Shown here one piece after another: positions 26,273-34,256 of a stretch of 64,000 nt of DNA. A model generated the notes under the pieces. It was given only the letters and a program-made list of their open reading frames with translations, was not told where the DNA came from and did no database searches. The first letter of the stretch is position 1. Each line of letters begins with the position of its first letter. Origin of the DNA: Caldilineaceae bacterium (GTDB taxonomy: Bacteria > Chloroflexota > Anaerolineae > Caldilineales > Caldilineaceae); the NCBI GenBank assembly GCA_022824025.1, contig JAJEBF010000003.1, positions 1-64,000 of the forward strand, in the 5' to 3' direction. The position numbers and the translations under genes were made by a program.

Positions 26273-26893
26273 TTACAGTGAACGCTGGCTCCAATCGTCC
26301 TGCATGCGAGAGCGAACCGGCTGAGTCGTTCGCTGAATGAAGATGCACCACCCTACCAGAGCAGCAACGACAACGACCATGTATGCGGAGGCGATCCCCA
26401 CAGTCGTTGTCGTCGTTGTCGATTCCATCGCCACGCCCCATAATGACTGCCCAACCACCTCCGCCACAGCCCGCATCTCGCCGAGGAGCTGGGCTGTCGC
26501 CGCGAGATGGTCCAGATTCGCATAGACAAGCGCGCTCGCCAGCATGCTGGCGCCGGCCAGCGCAAGAGACCAGACCAGTACCGTCAGGACTGCGAGAAGA
26601 ACACCAATCCGCAGATTCCGCAGCCGCTCCTGGCGCGCAATCCGGTCCATCACGCTCAGGGAGAATCCGGGAGCAGGTTCAGGCATGGGCGTCTCGGCCA
26701 ATCGCCTGTCGATCGCCTGCCACAGCTGTCTCTGCCCGCTGCAAAGGCTGCACAGGTCCAGATGCCGGTCGAGCTGCCCCTTCTCCTCCGCGTTCAACAT
26801 CCCGTCCAACTCCAGCGAAATCAACATGAGGTATTCGCTGTGGTCACCGTTCCAGACCGGCAGCGAGGGCTTTTCAACAGTTTTTTCCGTCAT
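26273..26893 (-). CDS. Anti-sigma factor with N-terminal zinc-finger-like domain
   Basis: 206 aa from the ATG at 26893 (MTEKTVEKPSLP), 16 bases after the sigma-factor stop; a longer frame upstream overlaps the sigma gene. The N-terminal anti-sigma domain has the H-x3-C-x2-C pattern (HLDLCSLC) in the context EEKGQLDRHLDLCSLCSGQ. A transmembrane helix lies near the middle (LRIGVLLAVLTVLVWSLALAG), with a second hydrophobic stretch before the C-terminus (AYMVVVVAALVGWCIFIQ). It should hold the sigma factor at the membrane until a signal releases it. Confidence 0.88.
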   Translation of the reverse strand: MTEKTVEKPSLPVWNGDHSEYLMLISLELDGMLNAEEKGQLDRHLDLCSLCSGQRQLWQAIDRRLAETPMPEPAPGFSLSVMDRIARQERLRNLRIGVLLAVLTVLVWSLALAGASMLASALVYANLDHLAATAQLLGEMRAVAEVVGQSLWGVAMESTTTTTTVGIASAYMVVVVAALVGWCIFIQRTTQPVRSRMQDDWSQRSL

Positions 26894-26909
26894 CTTTCCC
26901 CCTGATCTC

Positions 26910-27647
26910 CTACAGTCCGGCGCCGCTGGCGAGGGCCAAATGCAAGGGAATCGCTTTTGCGACCCACTCCTCCTCCGAATCGGCAGGATTGGTCCCCGAA
27001 TCAGAGCGGACAGCCTGCTGTGTCCCCCGCCCGCTGTACTCTTCACCGCTCAGGGCCTCAAGGCGGGCCGCAGCCTGTAAGGGCGCCGCGCCCTGCGGCT
27101 GTTGGGCCGCCTCATAGAGAGAAGCCAGCTTCTTTCGAGCGCGAAACAAGCGGCTCTTTACGGCCGGAACCGAAATGTCCATCACATCCGCGATCTCCTG
27201 GTAGCTGCAATCATGCCAGTAGCGCAGGACCAGCGGCGTTCGGTAATCCGGTTCCAACTGGTTGACGAGAGCCTGCATCTCTTCAGCCTGCTCAAGCGCC
27301 AACGTGTCCGCTTCCGGTCGCGCAGAGTCACCTTCCAGGCTGTAAACGACCGGTGATTCGTCCAACCCGACCAACTGCACGCGTCGTTTTCTCAGTCTGT
27401 CAATGCAGTGGTAATTGGCAATTGAAAAGAGCCAGGTGCTGAACTTGCGGCCGGGATCATACTGATCCAGCCGGGAATAGGCCCGCAGGAATGTCTCCTG
27501 CGCGGCGTCTTCCGCCTCGGATACATCCCCGAGCATTCGATATGTCAAAGCAAATACCGGCCTCTGATAGGTCTCTACCAGAAGGCCAAATGCGGCTTTC
27601 TCACCGGCTCTTGCGCGGTCCAACCAGTCTTGTTCTTGTTCATTCAT
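26910..27647 (-). CDS. ECF-type RNA polymerase sigma factor
   Basis: 245 aa. Region 2: VETYQRPVFALTYRMLG, SEAEDAAQETFLRAY and FSTWLFSIANYHCIDRLRKRR for -10 recognition and melting. Region 4: LEPDYRTPLVLRYWHDCSYQEIADVM, then SVPAVKSRLFRARKKL, the -35 reading helix-turn-helix. About 60 extra residues follow region 4, low in order and rich in Ala/Gln/Ser, longer than a minimal ECF factor. First gene of the sigma / anti-sigma / bactofilin-like cassette. ECF operons are usually self-activated, but no promoter repeat was evident. Confidence 0.94.
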   Translation of the reverse strand: MNEQEQDWLDRARAGEKAAFGLLVETYQRPVFALTYRMLGDVSEAEDAAQETFLRAYSRLDQYDPGRKFSTWLFSIANYHCIDRLRKRRVQLVGLDESPVVYSLEGDSARPEADTLALEQAEEMQALVNQLEPDYRTPLVLRYWHDCSYQEIADVMDISVPAVKSRLFRARKKLASLYEAAQQPQGAAPLQAAARLEALSGEEYSGRGTQQAVRSDSGTNPADSEEEWVAKAIPLHLALASGAGL

Positions 27648-27970
27648 TCCGCAACACCTCTGGACGCTTATTCTCTACTACGCATCCTGGAAGGTAAAGT
27701 TTCAGGGCCTTTAGTTTGTCCCGCCAATTGTCCTCGTTATATAATGTATCGGATTATCGGCCCGGTTGCCTGCCATCGTCCTGACCGAAAGCTGACAAAC
27801 TCGCGCCAGCTCGATTTTTGGTTCAGGCCGCCTTGCCTCCCGTCGGATCGTCCGCAGCCAGCCAAGGCCGCGCCACGCGACAGGCTATTCAATCGGCCGC
27901 CACCGCGGCCATCATTGCCAGATGCCTGTTGTAGCGTCCGCCGTCTGAACCCTTGAAAGGAAGGGACAAG
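27648..27970. other. Divergent intergenic region and 5' leader of the chelatase gene
   Basis: It separates the ECF sigma operon from the chelatase gene. It holds a good plus-strand promoter and a leader of about 220 bases. I looked for a cobalamin riboswitch because of the chelatase but saw no B12-box-like core, and no coding frame of note. Confidence 0.5.
27716..27745 (+). promoter_or_regulatory. Sigma-70-type promoter of the chelatase operon
   Basis: TTGTCC and a perfect TATAAT are 18 bases apart, giving a leader of about 220 bases before the ATG at 27971. Confidence 0.55.
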
Positions 27971-29089
27971 ATGCAAGTAATTTATCCATTCACCGCGATT
28001 GTTGGCCAGGAGCGCATGAAAAGAGCGCTCATTCTCAACGCAGTCCATCCACTGATCGGCGGCGTACTGATCAGGGGCGAACGCGGCACGGCCAAATCGA
28101 CCGCCGCAAGAGGTCTCGCAGCTCTGTTGCCGGCGATTGACGCAGTGGAAGGATGCCCTTTCGCCTGCTATGCGGACAATCCCCTCGGCCTGTGCCATGT
28201 CTGCGAAGCAAGCGCTCCGAACGGCGAGCTGAATACCGGATCGCGCAATACACCTTTCATCGATTTGCCAGTGAGCGCCACGGAAGATCGAGTCGTCGGC
28301 ACGCTCGACATCGAAAAAGCGATTCGCCAGGGCGAACGCCATTTCGAGCCGGGCATCCTCGCCGCCGCCAACCGCGGCATCCTCTATGTCGACGAAGTCA
28401 ATCTCCTCGATGACCACGTGGTGGATCTCCTGCTGGACAGCGCGGCCATGGGCGTAAACGTAGTCGAACGAGAAGGCATTAGCGTCCAGCACCCCGCCCG
28501 CTTCGTTCTCGTCGGCTCCATGAATCCCGAAGAAGGAGACCTGCGGCCCCAGCTGCTGGACCGTTTCGCGCACGCAGTTGACGTCGTCGGTATCGACGAA
28601 CCCAGAGCGCGCGTCGAAATTCTGCGTCGCCGAACACGTTTCGAACAGGACGCGGACCGCTTTACCCTTGACTTTGCCGAAGAAGCGAAGAGCTTGGGCA
28701 AACGCATCATCAATGCCCGCCGCCGCTACGACAGCGTAACCTACACCGACAAAGACCTCTACACCATCGCCGCTCTGACAAGCAGCTTCAACGTCGACGG
28801 ACACCGCGCCGACCTCGTCATTCTCAACACCGCCCGCGCCCAGGCCGCATTTGACACCCGCGACGCCATCACCGACAGAGACATTCTTCTGGCCGCGGAG
28901 CTGGCGCTTCCGCACCGCATGAAAAAACAGCCGTTCCAGGACACCGCCCTCCAGCCGGAGCAGCTTGAAGCCAATATGCGTCAGGCCCGCGCCGAAGCGG
29001 AGGAAAGTGAAGAACTGATGGAAGATGCGGAAGGCGACGCGGCGACAACGGAAAAAAAAGTGACGAGGGTGATGACTCAGAGGAACTAG
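27971..29089 (+). CDS. Metal-chelatase AAA+ subunit (ChlI/BchI-like), zero-frame product of chlI-D gene
   Basis: AAA+ ATPase of the magnesium/cobalt chelatase family, which drives metal insertion into a tetrapyrrole. The start is the ATG at 27971, behind a strong AAGGAAGGG. Walker A GERGTAKSTAARGL, the family insert with Cys residues (CPFACYADNPLGLCHVC), Walker B region GILYVDEVNLLDDHVVDLLLD, sensor GSMNPEEGDLRPQLLDRF and arginine finger region. The zero-frame product is 372 aa and ends at TAG 29087-29089, shortly after an A8 run at 29052-29059. In homologous proteins the AAA+ domain continues through an acidic linker into a VWA domain; here that part is in the -1 frame. No chlorophyll genes are near, so cobalt for B12 is the likelier metal. 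Confidence 0.9.
   Translation: MQVIYPFTAIVGQERMKRALILNAVHPLIGGVLIRGERGTAKSTAARGLAALLPAIDAVEGCPFACYADNPLGLCHVCEASAPNGELNTGSRNTPFIDLPVSATEDRVVGTLDIEKAIRQGERHFEPGILAAANRGILYVDEVNLLDDHVVDLLLDSAAMGVNVVEREGISVQHPARFVLVGSMNPEEGDLRPQLLDRFAHAVDVVGIDEPRARVEILRRRTRFEQDADRFTLDFAEEAKSLGKRIINARRRYDSVTYTDKDLYTIAALTSSFNVDGHRADLVILNTARAQAAFDTRDAITDRDILLAAELALPHRMKKQPFQDTALQPEQLEANMRQARAEAEESEELMEDAEGDAATTEKKVTRVMTQRN
29052..29059 (+). promoter_or_regulatory. A8 slippery run, probable -1 frameshift site of chlI-D
   Basis: Zero-frame codons read GAA-AAA-AAA-GTG, so A-AAA-AAA is a perfect slippery heptamer. A -1 slip gives AAA-AAA-AGT-GAC and opens the acidic linker SDEGDDSEELDSS. A GGAAGG lies about 18 bases upstream (29029-29034). 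A hairpin at 29093-29114 (eight base pairs with one bulged A, GAGAG loop) lies about 33 bases downstream, beyond the zero-frame stop. Frameshifting in chlD-type genes that yields both I and I-D proteins has been reported in other bacteria. Confidence 0.7.
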
Positions 29090-30030
29090 ATTCCTCGCCG
29101 GAGAGCGGCGAAGGTGGCGTAGCCCAACCGGACGCCGCTCCCCAACAGAGTTCATCACCCGGAGACGAAAAAGGCGCACGCAAACCGGTCGACGTCGGTG
29201 AAGTGTTCGAAGCGCGAAAGCTCGATACGCCCCTCGACAAAATGACGCGCGAAAAATCCGGTAAACGCTCCTACAGCCGGACCGACCGGAAACGCGGCCG
29301 CTACATCAAGGCCCGGCCCGCGCACGACAACTACGAAGACGTGGCCTTCGACGCCACCCTGCGCAACGCCGCCCCATACCAGAAAGAACGCCGCGAACGC
29401 GGGGAAAGCGATCTCGCCCTGCAGTTGCGCATGTCGGATATCCAGCGCAAAATCCGCGTGCGCCGAACCGGCAATCTCATCCTCTTCGTCGTTGACGCCA
29501 GCTGGTCCATGGCAGCCAGTGAACGAATGGAGGCCACCAAGGGCGCCATATTCAGCCTCCTGGTCGAAGCCTATCAGCGCCGGGACCAGGTCGGGCTGGT
29601 CGTCTTCCAGCGCGACAAGGCTCGCGTCGTGCTGCCCCCCACAAACAGCGTTGAGCTGGCCGAACGGGCCTTGCAGGATCTTCCCGTCGGCGGCAAAACC
29701 CCGCTCAGCAGCGGCCTCCTGGCCACCTGGCAGGTCGTCGAGAACGCCCAGCGCCGCGATCCGGAGCTTCGCCCTCTCGTGATGCTGCTGACCGACGGGG
29801 CCGGCAACGTCAGCATGACAGGTATGCCAGCCCAGGAAGAAGCGATGAAAATGGCCTCGCTCTTCGACAACGAGGACGTGCGCACCATCGTCATCAACAT
29901 GGAGCACATGGCCTTTGACCGCGGTCTGGCCCAGGCCCTTGCGGAGCAGATGGGCGGCGTCTGCTACAATCTTCCCGAGTTGCGGGCGGACACGCTCCTC
30001 AACACGGTCAAGCGGGAGATCGGTGGGTAA
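29059..30030 (+). CDS. Metal-chelatase VWA domain (ChlD-like), reached by -1 frameshift
   Basis: About 323 codons, open from the A8 run to the stop at 30030. First an acidic, Ser/Pro-rich linker of about 55 residues, then the arginine-rich segment RSYSRTDRKRGRYIKARP, then an integrin-I/VWA domain with the MIDAS motif DASWSMAAS and the later Thr/Asp parts (GGKTPLSSG, LLTDGAGNV). A GTG at 29203 could start it alone, but it lacks a good ribosome site and would cut off the linker. Joined to the AAA+ part, the protein is about 686 aa, the size of the known fused I-D cobaltochelatase-like family. This D part acts as platform for the I hexamer and the large CobN/ChlH subunit, not seen here. Confidence 0.85.
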   Translation, partial: SDEGDDSEELDSSPESGEGGVAQPDAAPQQSSSPGDEKGARKPVDVGEVFEARKLDTPLDKMTREKSGKRSYSRTDRKRGRYIKARPAHDNYEDVAFDATLRNAAPYQKERRERGESDLALQLRMSDIQRKIRVRRTGNLILFVVDASWSMAASERMEATKGAIFSLLVEAYQRRDQVGLVVFQRDKARVVLPPTNSVELAERALQDLPVGGKTPLSSGLLATWQVVENAQRRDPELRPLVMLLTDGAGNVSMTGMPAQEEAMKMASLFDNEDVRTIVINMEHMAFDRGLAQALAEQMGGVCYNLPELRADTLLNTVKREIGG

Positions 30031-30108
30031 GAAGAAAGCTGGCCCCTCTGGCGCGCCAATCGCCAGTCCTATTGTCAGAGTTCGAACGCACTTTGAGAGA
30101 ACTGCGAG

Positions 30109-31449
30109 ATGACAACCGATCCGCGCAGGCAAACCAGCGCTGTCCCGCTCAAGGGCTCCTGGGAAGCGCTGTACAACGAGGCCATGTCACTGTCCCGGCA
30201 GGGCAGCAACGAGGCCCTGGCCAAACTTGAATTCCTGGTCCGGCGTCTGACCCGCCTGCCCCAGTCGCGCCGGAACGCCCAGGACCAAAGACTGCAGACC
30301 ATCCTCGAACAAAGCGTACTCGGTCTTCAGTCCCACTTTGCGCGCCGTAACCGCCTCGACGAAATGGCGTCAATCGACGAAGACGTTTGGAAGACATTGG
30401 GCGAAGACGCTCGTTATATCTGGCGGGAAAACCAGGCACGCGCGTACTGGTGGCAGGGCCGGCATAGTGAGGCTGCCGAAATCCTGCGCGTCGAACTGGA
30501 AAATGTCCCTTTCGACGTCGACCACCACTGGTTGCTGTTCTCCATACTTGCTGACGACAATAAGATAGAGGAGGCCGAGGCGTTCATACAGGTGATTGTC
30601 GTCGAACTCAAGAACTATTTCAGATCGCGAGAGTTTCCCGAGACCGTCGTTGACGATGTGGAAATGCAGACGCTTTTTCAGAAACTCCGCGATAATGAAA
30701 ACCCACCCCACAGTTTGTCGGTCCAATTTGGATTCCTGCACTTCCTGCGCAGTTGCCTCGCGCTGGAAAAGCAGAACTGGCAGCAGGCAGCCGACGACTT
30801 CGCGACCGCGACCAAAGTGTCACCAGACTACAACGACCGCTGGCATCTCATCTACCGGCCGCTTGTCCTGAACAGCCAGGGCAAGCTGGCCCAGCGAGCG
30901 CTCAATCGCGAGCAAAACGCCGTATCGCAGGGCTTCTGGCGCGGCCTTTCCGGCTATTACACCGAAGATCGCAAGGGCGCCGCCGTAGAGTGGCGGCGCG
31001 TGATCCAGACGCCGCTCGAAGAAGTGACGCTCTCCGCTGTCGGGGACTGGATTCTATCGCATTACTACCTGAACGCCGTCCAGCCCTCTTCTCAGCCCGC
31101 TCCTGGAAGTCCGCAAGAAGAGGATGCACAGAACGGCGCCGAACTGGCGGACAACGTTCGCCAGGGACTGCAGGTAGCTCTGAATCTGTTAGGGCAGGAA
31201 AGAACGCGGCGCGACCCGCTTGTACTTGGCCTCGCCGCGCTTGGGTGGGGTATAAACGACAACAGAGAACACCTGCAGCGAAACCTGCATCATGCCCTTG
31301 AAATCCTGCGCGCTACTTTTCAGGACAACAAGCTCTCCGTCTTTAACTGGTATTTCTTCAGAGATCTGCTGGCGCCGGAACTCTTCTCAGAGGTCGAAAG
31401 CAATTTCCACGGACCATGGGGCGCCCGACATGAGGCCGGCGGCAAATAA
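30109..31449 (+). CDS. Alpha-helical repeat (TPR-like) protein of unknown function
   Basis: 446 aa, no signal peptide or membrane helix. Helical-repeat pattern: SWEALYNEAMSLSRQGSNEALAKLEFLVRRL, then ARAYWWQGRHSEAAEILRVEL with an Ala/Gly/Leu spacing like TPRs, then CLALEKQNWQQAADDFATATK. A Pro/Ser/Glu-rich loop lies near residue 330. It starts 78 bases after the chelatase gene on the same strand and may be co-transcribed with it. No function can be named; a scaffold role is the usual guess for such repeats. Confidence 0.75.
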   Translation: MTTDPRRQTSAVPLKGSWEALYNEAMSLSRQGSNEALAKLEFLVRRLTRLPQSRRNAQDQRLQTILEQSVLGLQSHFARRNRLDEMASIDEDVWKTLGEDARYIWRENQARAYWWQGRHSEAAEILRVELENVPFDVDHHWLLFSILADDNKIEEAEAFIQVIVVELKNYFRSREFPETVVDDVEMQTLFQKLRDNENPPHSLSVQFGFLHFLRSCLALEKQNWQQAADDFATATKVSPDYNDRWHLIYRPLVLNSQGKLAQRALNREQNAVSQGFWRGLSGYYTEDRKGAAVEWRRVIQTPLEEVTLSAVGDWILSHYYLNAVQPSSQPAPGSPQEEDAQNGAELADNVRQGLQVALNLLGQERTRRDPLVLGLAALGWGINDNREHLQRNLHHALEILRATFQDNKLSVFNWYFFRDLLAPELFSEVESNFHGPWGARHEAGGK

Positions 31450-31523
31450 CCAGGGGGCCGCCTCGACGCAGTGACTGGGCCGCACATCCACTCCCGGCCC
31501 GAATGCGGAATGCGCCGTTCCCC

Positions 31524-32213
31524 TCACTTCCCGTACGAATGCAGCACGCCGCCGTAGGGGACCGGTTTAATCCGCTTTCGCCACTTCGCCCACGTGCTCA
31601 TCAGATGGGGCCAGAATGGGCTCTCCTTCCCCATCGGTTTGGCGCTCTGCAGCGCGTCTACGAACGACTCCGCATCATCCTCAAACGCCGGCATCTCCAC
31701 ATAACAGTGCCCCAGTTCGAAAGGAATATGCGCGTCGCTGCCGGCCGTGATCAACAGCCCCCGCTCCTGCGCCAGCGCCAGCGCGGCAAGATTGTCCTGC
31801 GGCCGCACGCATCGCGCGTTGCGCACCTCGATCGCGTCAACCTGATCTATTACCTCCATCACGTTCGCCAGCCCCATCGCCGAGTTTCGCAACGAGTCCA
31901 GCGGATGGGGAATCGCAATCACCGCGCCCTGCTCGCGCAGCCGTCTTATCGTCTCCTGCGGCGACAGATCCCGCGGCACCTCCTCCTTCACGAAGTACGC
32001 GATCAGCTCACCGTGCGTGGTCATGATCTCTTCCCCGACGATAATCAGATCCGGGGCCAGCTCCTTCGCTCTCAACGCCCCCGCCAGGTTGTTGTGTTCG
32101 GTGATCGCCAGCTTGTCCAGGCCCAAACTGCGCGCACGCGCGATCGCGGCCTCCGGCCTGGTCAAACAGTCTTTGCTGAAGATAGTGTGGGAGTGCAGAT
32201 CGACTTTCCACAT
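31524..32213 (-). CDS. PHP-domain metal-dependent phosphoesterase
   Basis: 229 aa, single PHP domain. Metal ligands are visible in order: VDLHSHTIFSKD, AITEHNN, the Glu in IIVGEEIMT, AIPHPLDS and ITAGSDAHIP. The order H-x-H, E, H, D-x-H matches stand-alone PHP phosphoesterases (YciV/RNase AM-like and histidinol-phosphatase-like groups). Missing C-terminal insert and short length argue against a DNA polymerase fragment. Substrate unknown. Converges on the TPR-like gene and lies downstream of the UPF0104 membrane gene. Confidence 0.88.
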   Translation of the reverse strand: MWKVDLHSHTIFSKDCLTRPEAAIARARSLGLDKLAITEHNNLAGALRAKELAPDLIIVGEEIMTTHGELIAYFVKEEVPRDLSPQETIRRLREQGAVIAIPHPLDSLRNSAMGLANVMEVIDQVDAIEVRNARCVRPQDNLAALALAQERGLLITAGSDAHIPFELGHCYVEMPAFEDDAESFVDALQSAKPMGKESPFWPHLMSTWAKWRKRIKPVPYGGVLHSYGK

Positions 32214-32268
32214 TGTATTGCCCCGTTACGTGAACCCAAGCATGTAGCTCGGCGTTTCCTTACCCAGA

Positions 32269-33258
32269 TCAGGCCTTCTGCGCCTCTGTCTCAGGTTTCT
32301 TCTGTGTCGTCAGCAGATGCGGCCAGAGCGCCAGACAGACAAGGCCGATGGCGACGCCGAACCACAGCGTGGCAAAACGGATCAACAGCGCGGCCGCCGC
32401 GGCCGCGGGCCGTGACAGACCCAGCAGCTGGATGCTGAGAGCCGCCAGCGAACTCTCCACGCCACCCAATCCGCCAGGGGTCGCCACCACCGCGCCCACC
32501 ACCGTGCTCATATTGAACGCGGAGATTGACGTCAGCATCGCGCCGACCCCCGCAACCGCGCCGAAGCCCAACAGGACCAGGTAGAAGGCCAGGCCCTGGC
32601 TCGCCCAGCTGAAAACGCCGATCAGGACCGAGGCAGCCAGGTACTTCGGCTGCAGCAGAAAATAGCTGCTCTCGTAGAATGCGGACAGCTTGTCCGCAAA
32701 GCGGTTTACCAGCGGCAACCGGTGTCCCAGCCCCAAACACCACAGCGCGAGCGGCCGAATCTGGATCGCGACAATGATCGCCGCGATCGCCAGCAGCGCG
32801 GTCACCGCCGCCAATCGAATCCTTGCGTCGTCAACCGCCAGCAGCCCGATCCCCGCCAGCAGGATCATCGCCAGCCCGTCCGTCATCCGCTCGGCCAGAA
32901 CCACCGGCGCCACCACCGAAACCGGGGCGCCGCTGACATTGCGCACCATGAACGCCCTTACAAATTCGCCCACCTTTCCCGGCGTCATCATCATCAGGAA
33001 GCTGATGCCGTAAATGCGGGCGCTCTGACCGAAACTGATCGGCGTCCGGATCAGCCTGAGGTACCAGTGCCATTTCAGCAGCCGCACGCCAAAGTTCACC
33101 AGGGTCAGCGCCAGCGTCGGCGCAAGCCACCCCCACGGGAAGTCTGCCAGCAGCGCCGACAACTGGCGCCAGTCTCCGTAAACGATCAACCCGATATAAA
33201 CCAGCAGGGCCAGCAGCAGCGACCATAGAAGTTGTACGCCCAGCCGTCTCCGGTCCAT
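32269..33258 (-). CDS. UPF0104 / LPG-synthase-flippase-like membrane protein
   Basis: 329 aa polytopic protein of the family that includes the transmembrane domain of lysylphosphatidylglycerol synthase (AglD/MprF-like). Family marks: RLLKWHWYLRL near residue 62, the MMMTPGKVGEFVRAFMV segment (P-G-K-x-G-E), and the late GGLGGVESSL loop (G-G-x-G-x-x-E). About eight hydrophobic segments. The aminoacyl-transferase domain of MprF is absent. Probably moves or flips a lipid; specificity unknown. Confidence 0.87.
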   Translation of the reverse strand: MDRRRLGVQLLWSLLLALLVYIGLIVYGDWRQLSALLADFPWGWLAPTLALTLVNFGVRLLKWHWYLRLIRTPISFGQSARIYGISFLMMMTPGKVGEFVRAFMVRNVSGAPVSVVAPVVLAERMTDGLAMILLAGIGLLAVDDARIRLAAVTALLAIAAIIVAIQIRPLALWCLGLGHRLPLVNRFADKLSAFYESSYFLLQPKYLAASVLIGVFSWASQGLAFYLVLLGFGAVAGVGAMLTSISAFNMSTVVGAVVATPGGLGGVESSLAALSIQLLGLSRPAAAAAALLIRFATLWFGVAIGLVCLALWPHLLTTQKKPETEAQKA

Positions 33259-33399
33259 TTCCCGTCCGCATCTGTGTGCCAGGCATCAGAACTCCCGAGT
33301 CTCTGCCCAACGTTTGCAGGAATTATAGCCCGACCCCGTGCTACAGCTTTATCTGGGCCGCCGGAGGGGGCCGCGATGCCCGGCGACCTCAGGACTATC

Positions 33400-34227
33400 C
33401 TAGACAACGGTGCGTGACCTCGCGGCCGCATACCAGAAGGTGAGTACCGCGCGCGCAAAGGCCCGTGGTCTCTCCAGATGGATGGCGTGCCCCGTCGCCG
33501 GAAAAACGATCAGTCGCGCATTGGGAATGCTGTCAGCCATCCGCTGGTTTACATGGACGAACTTCCTGTCCTCAGCCCCCGCGAGGAGCAGAGTAGGAGC
33601 CGCCAGCGAAGACAATTTGGCATGGAGCCCGGGCTGAGCCCCTGTTCCCATCCCTCTCAGACTGTTCGCCAAGCCAATGGGGCGGTTCTGCAGGCGCTGG
33701 GCCCGCAGCTGCTCCCGCTGCCCTTCGGAGAGATTACGCCGCTGGCTCTTCCACATCGGCAGAGATTCCCAGTAGTCCACGAACGCCTCGATGCCATCCT
33801 TCTCGATGTGGTCCGCCAGCGCATTGTCCCAACCGCGCCGCTCGGCCCGTTCTGCCGCCGATGCCAGCCCGGGAGACGCGCTCGCCAGCGTCAACGTCTT
33901 CACCCGCCCAGGAAAGGCCAAAGCGAAATAGAGCGCAAGACGTCCACCCATCGAATAGCCCAACAGATGGACCCCCTCCTCCGTGACGCCCGCCAGCAGT
34001 TCAGCCAGATCATCCGCCGCGCGCCTCATCTTGTAACGGGAGGAAGCGCGCGGGTGCGGAGAGCGGCCATGGCCCAGCAGGTCCGGCGCCAGCGCCTGAA
34101 ATCCCTCCGCCGCGAAGAACCGGCCTGACTCAGCCCAACTCCCCCCGTGCCCGGTGAACCCGTGCAGGAGCAGAACCGGCGTGTTTCCTTCATCGCCCCA
34201 ACTGTGCAGGTGGTAGGTGTCATTCAT
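33400..34227 (-). CDS. menH: 2-succinyl-6-hydroxy-2,4-cyclohexadiene-1-carboxylate synthase
   Basis: Alpha/beta-hydrolase-fold lyase that removes pyruvate from SEPHCHC in menaquinone synthesis. About 275 aa from the ATG at 34227 (MNDTYHLHSW). LLLHGFTGHGGSW forms the oxyanion region, LLGYSMGGRLALYFAL holds the nucleophile Ser, LLLAGAEDRKF the Asp and FPATGHAIHLERP the His. Arg/Trp-rich cap (LPMWKSQRRNLSEGQREQLRAQRLQN) is typical of MenH. Last gene of menE-phyH-menH; 17 bases separate it from the PhyH gene. A non-menaquinone hydrolase is possible, but the cluster supports MenH. Confidence 0.88.
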   Translation of the reverse strand: MNDTYHLHSWGDEGNTPVLLLHGFTGHGGSWAESGRFFAAEGFQALAPDLLGHGRSPHPRASSRYKMRRAADDLAELLAGVTEEGVHLLGYSMGGRLALYFALAFPGRVKTLTLASASPGLASAAERAERRGWDNALADHIEKDGIEAFVDYWESLPMWKSQRRNLSEGQREQLRAQRLQNRPIGLANSLRGMGTGAQPGLHAKLSSLAAPTLLLAGAEDRKFVHVNQRMADSIPNARLIVFPATGHAIHLERPRAFARAVLTFWYAAARSRTVV

Positions 34228-34256
34228 GGGCGCTGGCATTCAGGTTCGGACACCCG

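Noticed and set aside
27746-27970. Cobalamin riboswitch before the chelatase gene
   Set aside because: The leader has the right length, but no B12-box core or matching helices could be traced.
27971-30030. Evidence for chlorophyll or bacteriochlorophyll synthesis
   Set aside because: Only the I and D chelatase parts are present. No bch/chl genes are near, and the fused I-D family is common in non-phototrophs with cobalt chelatase.
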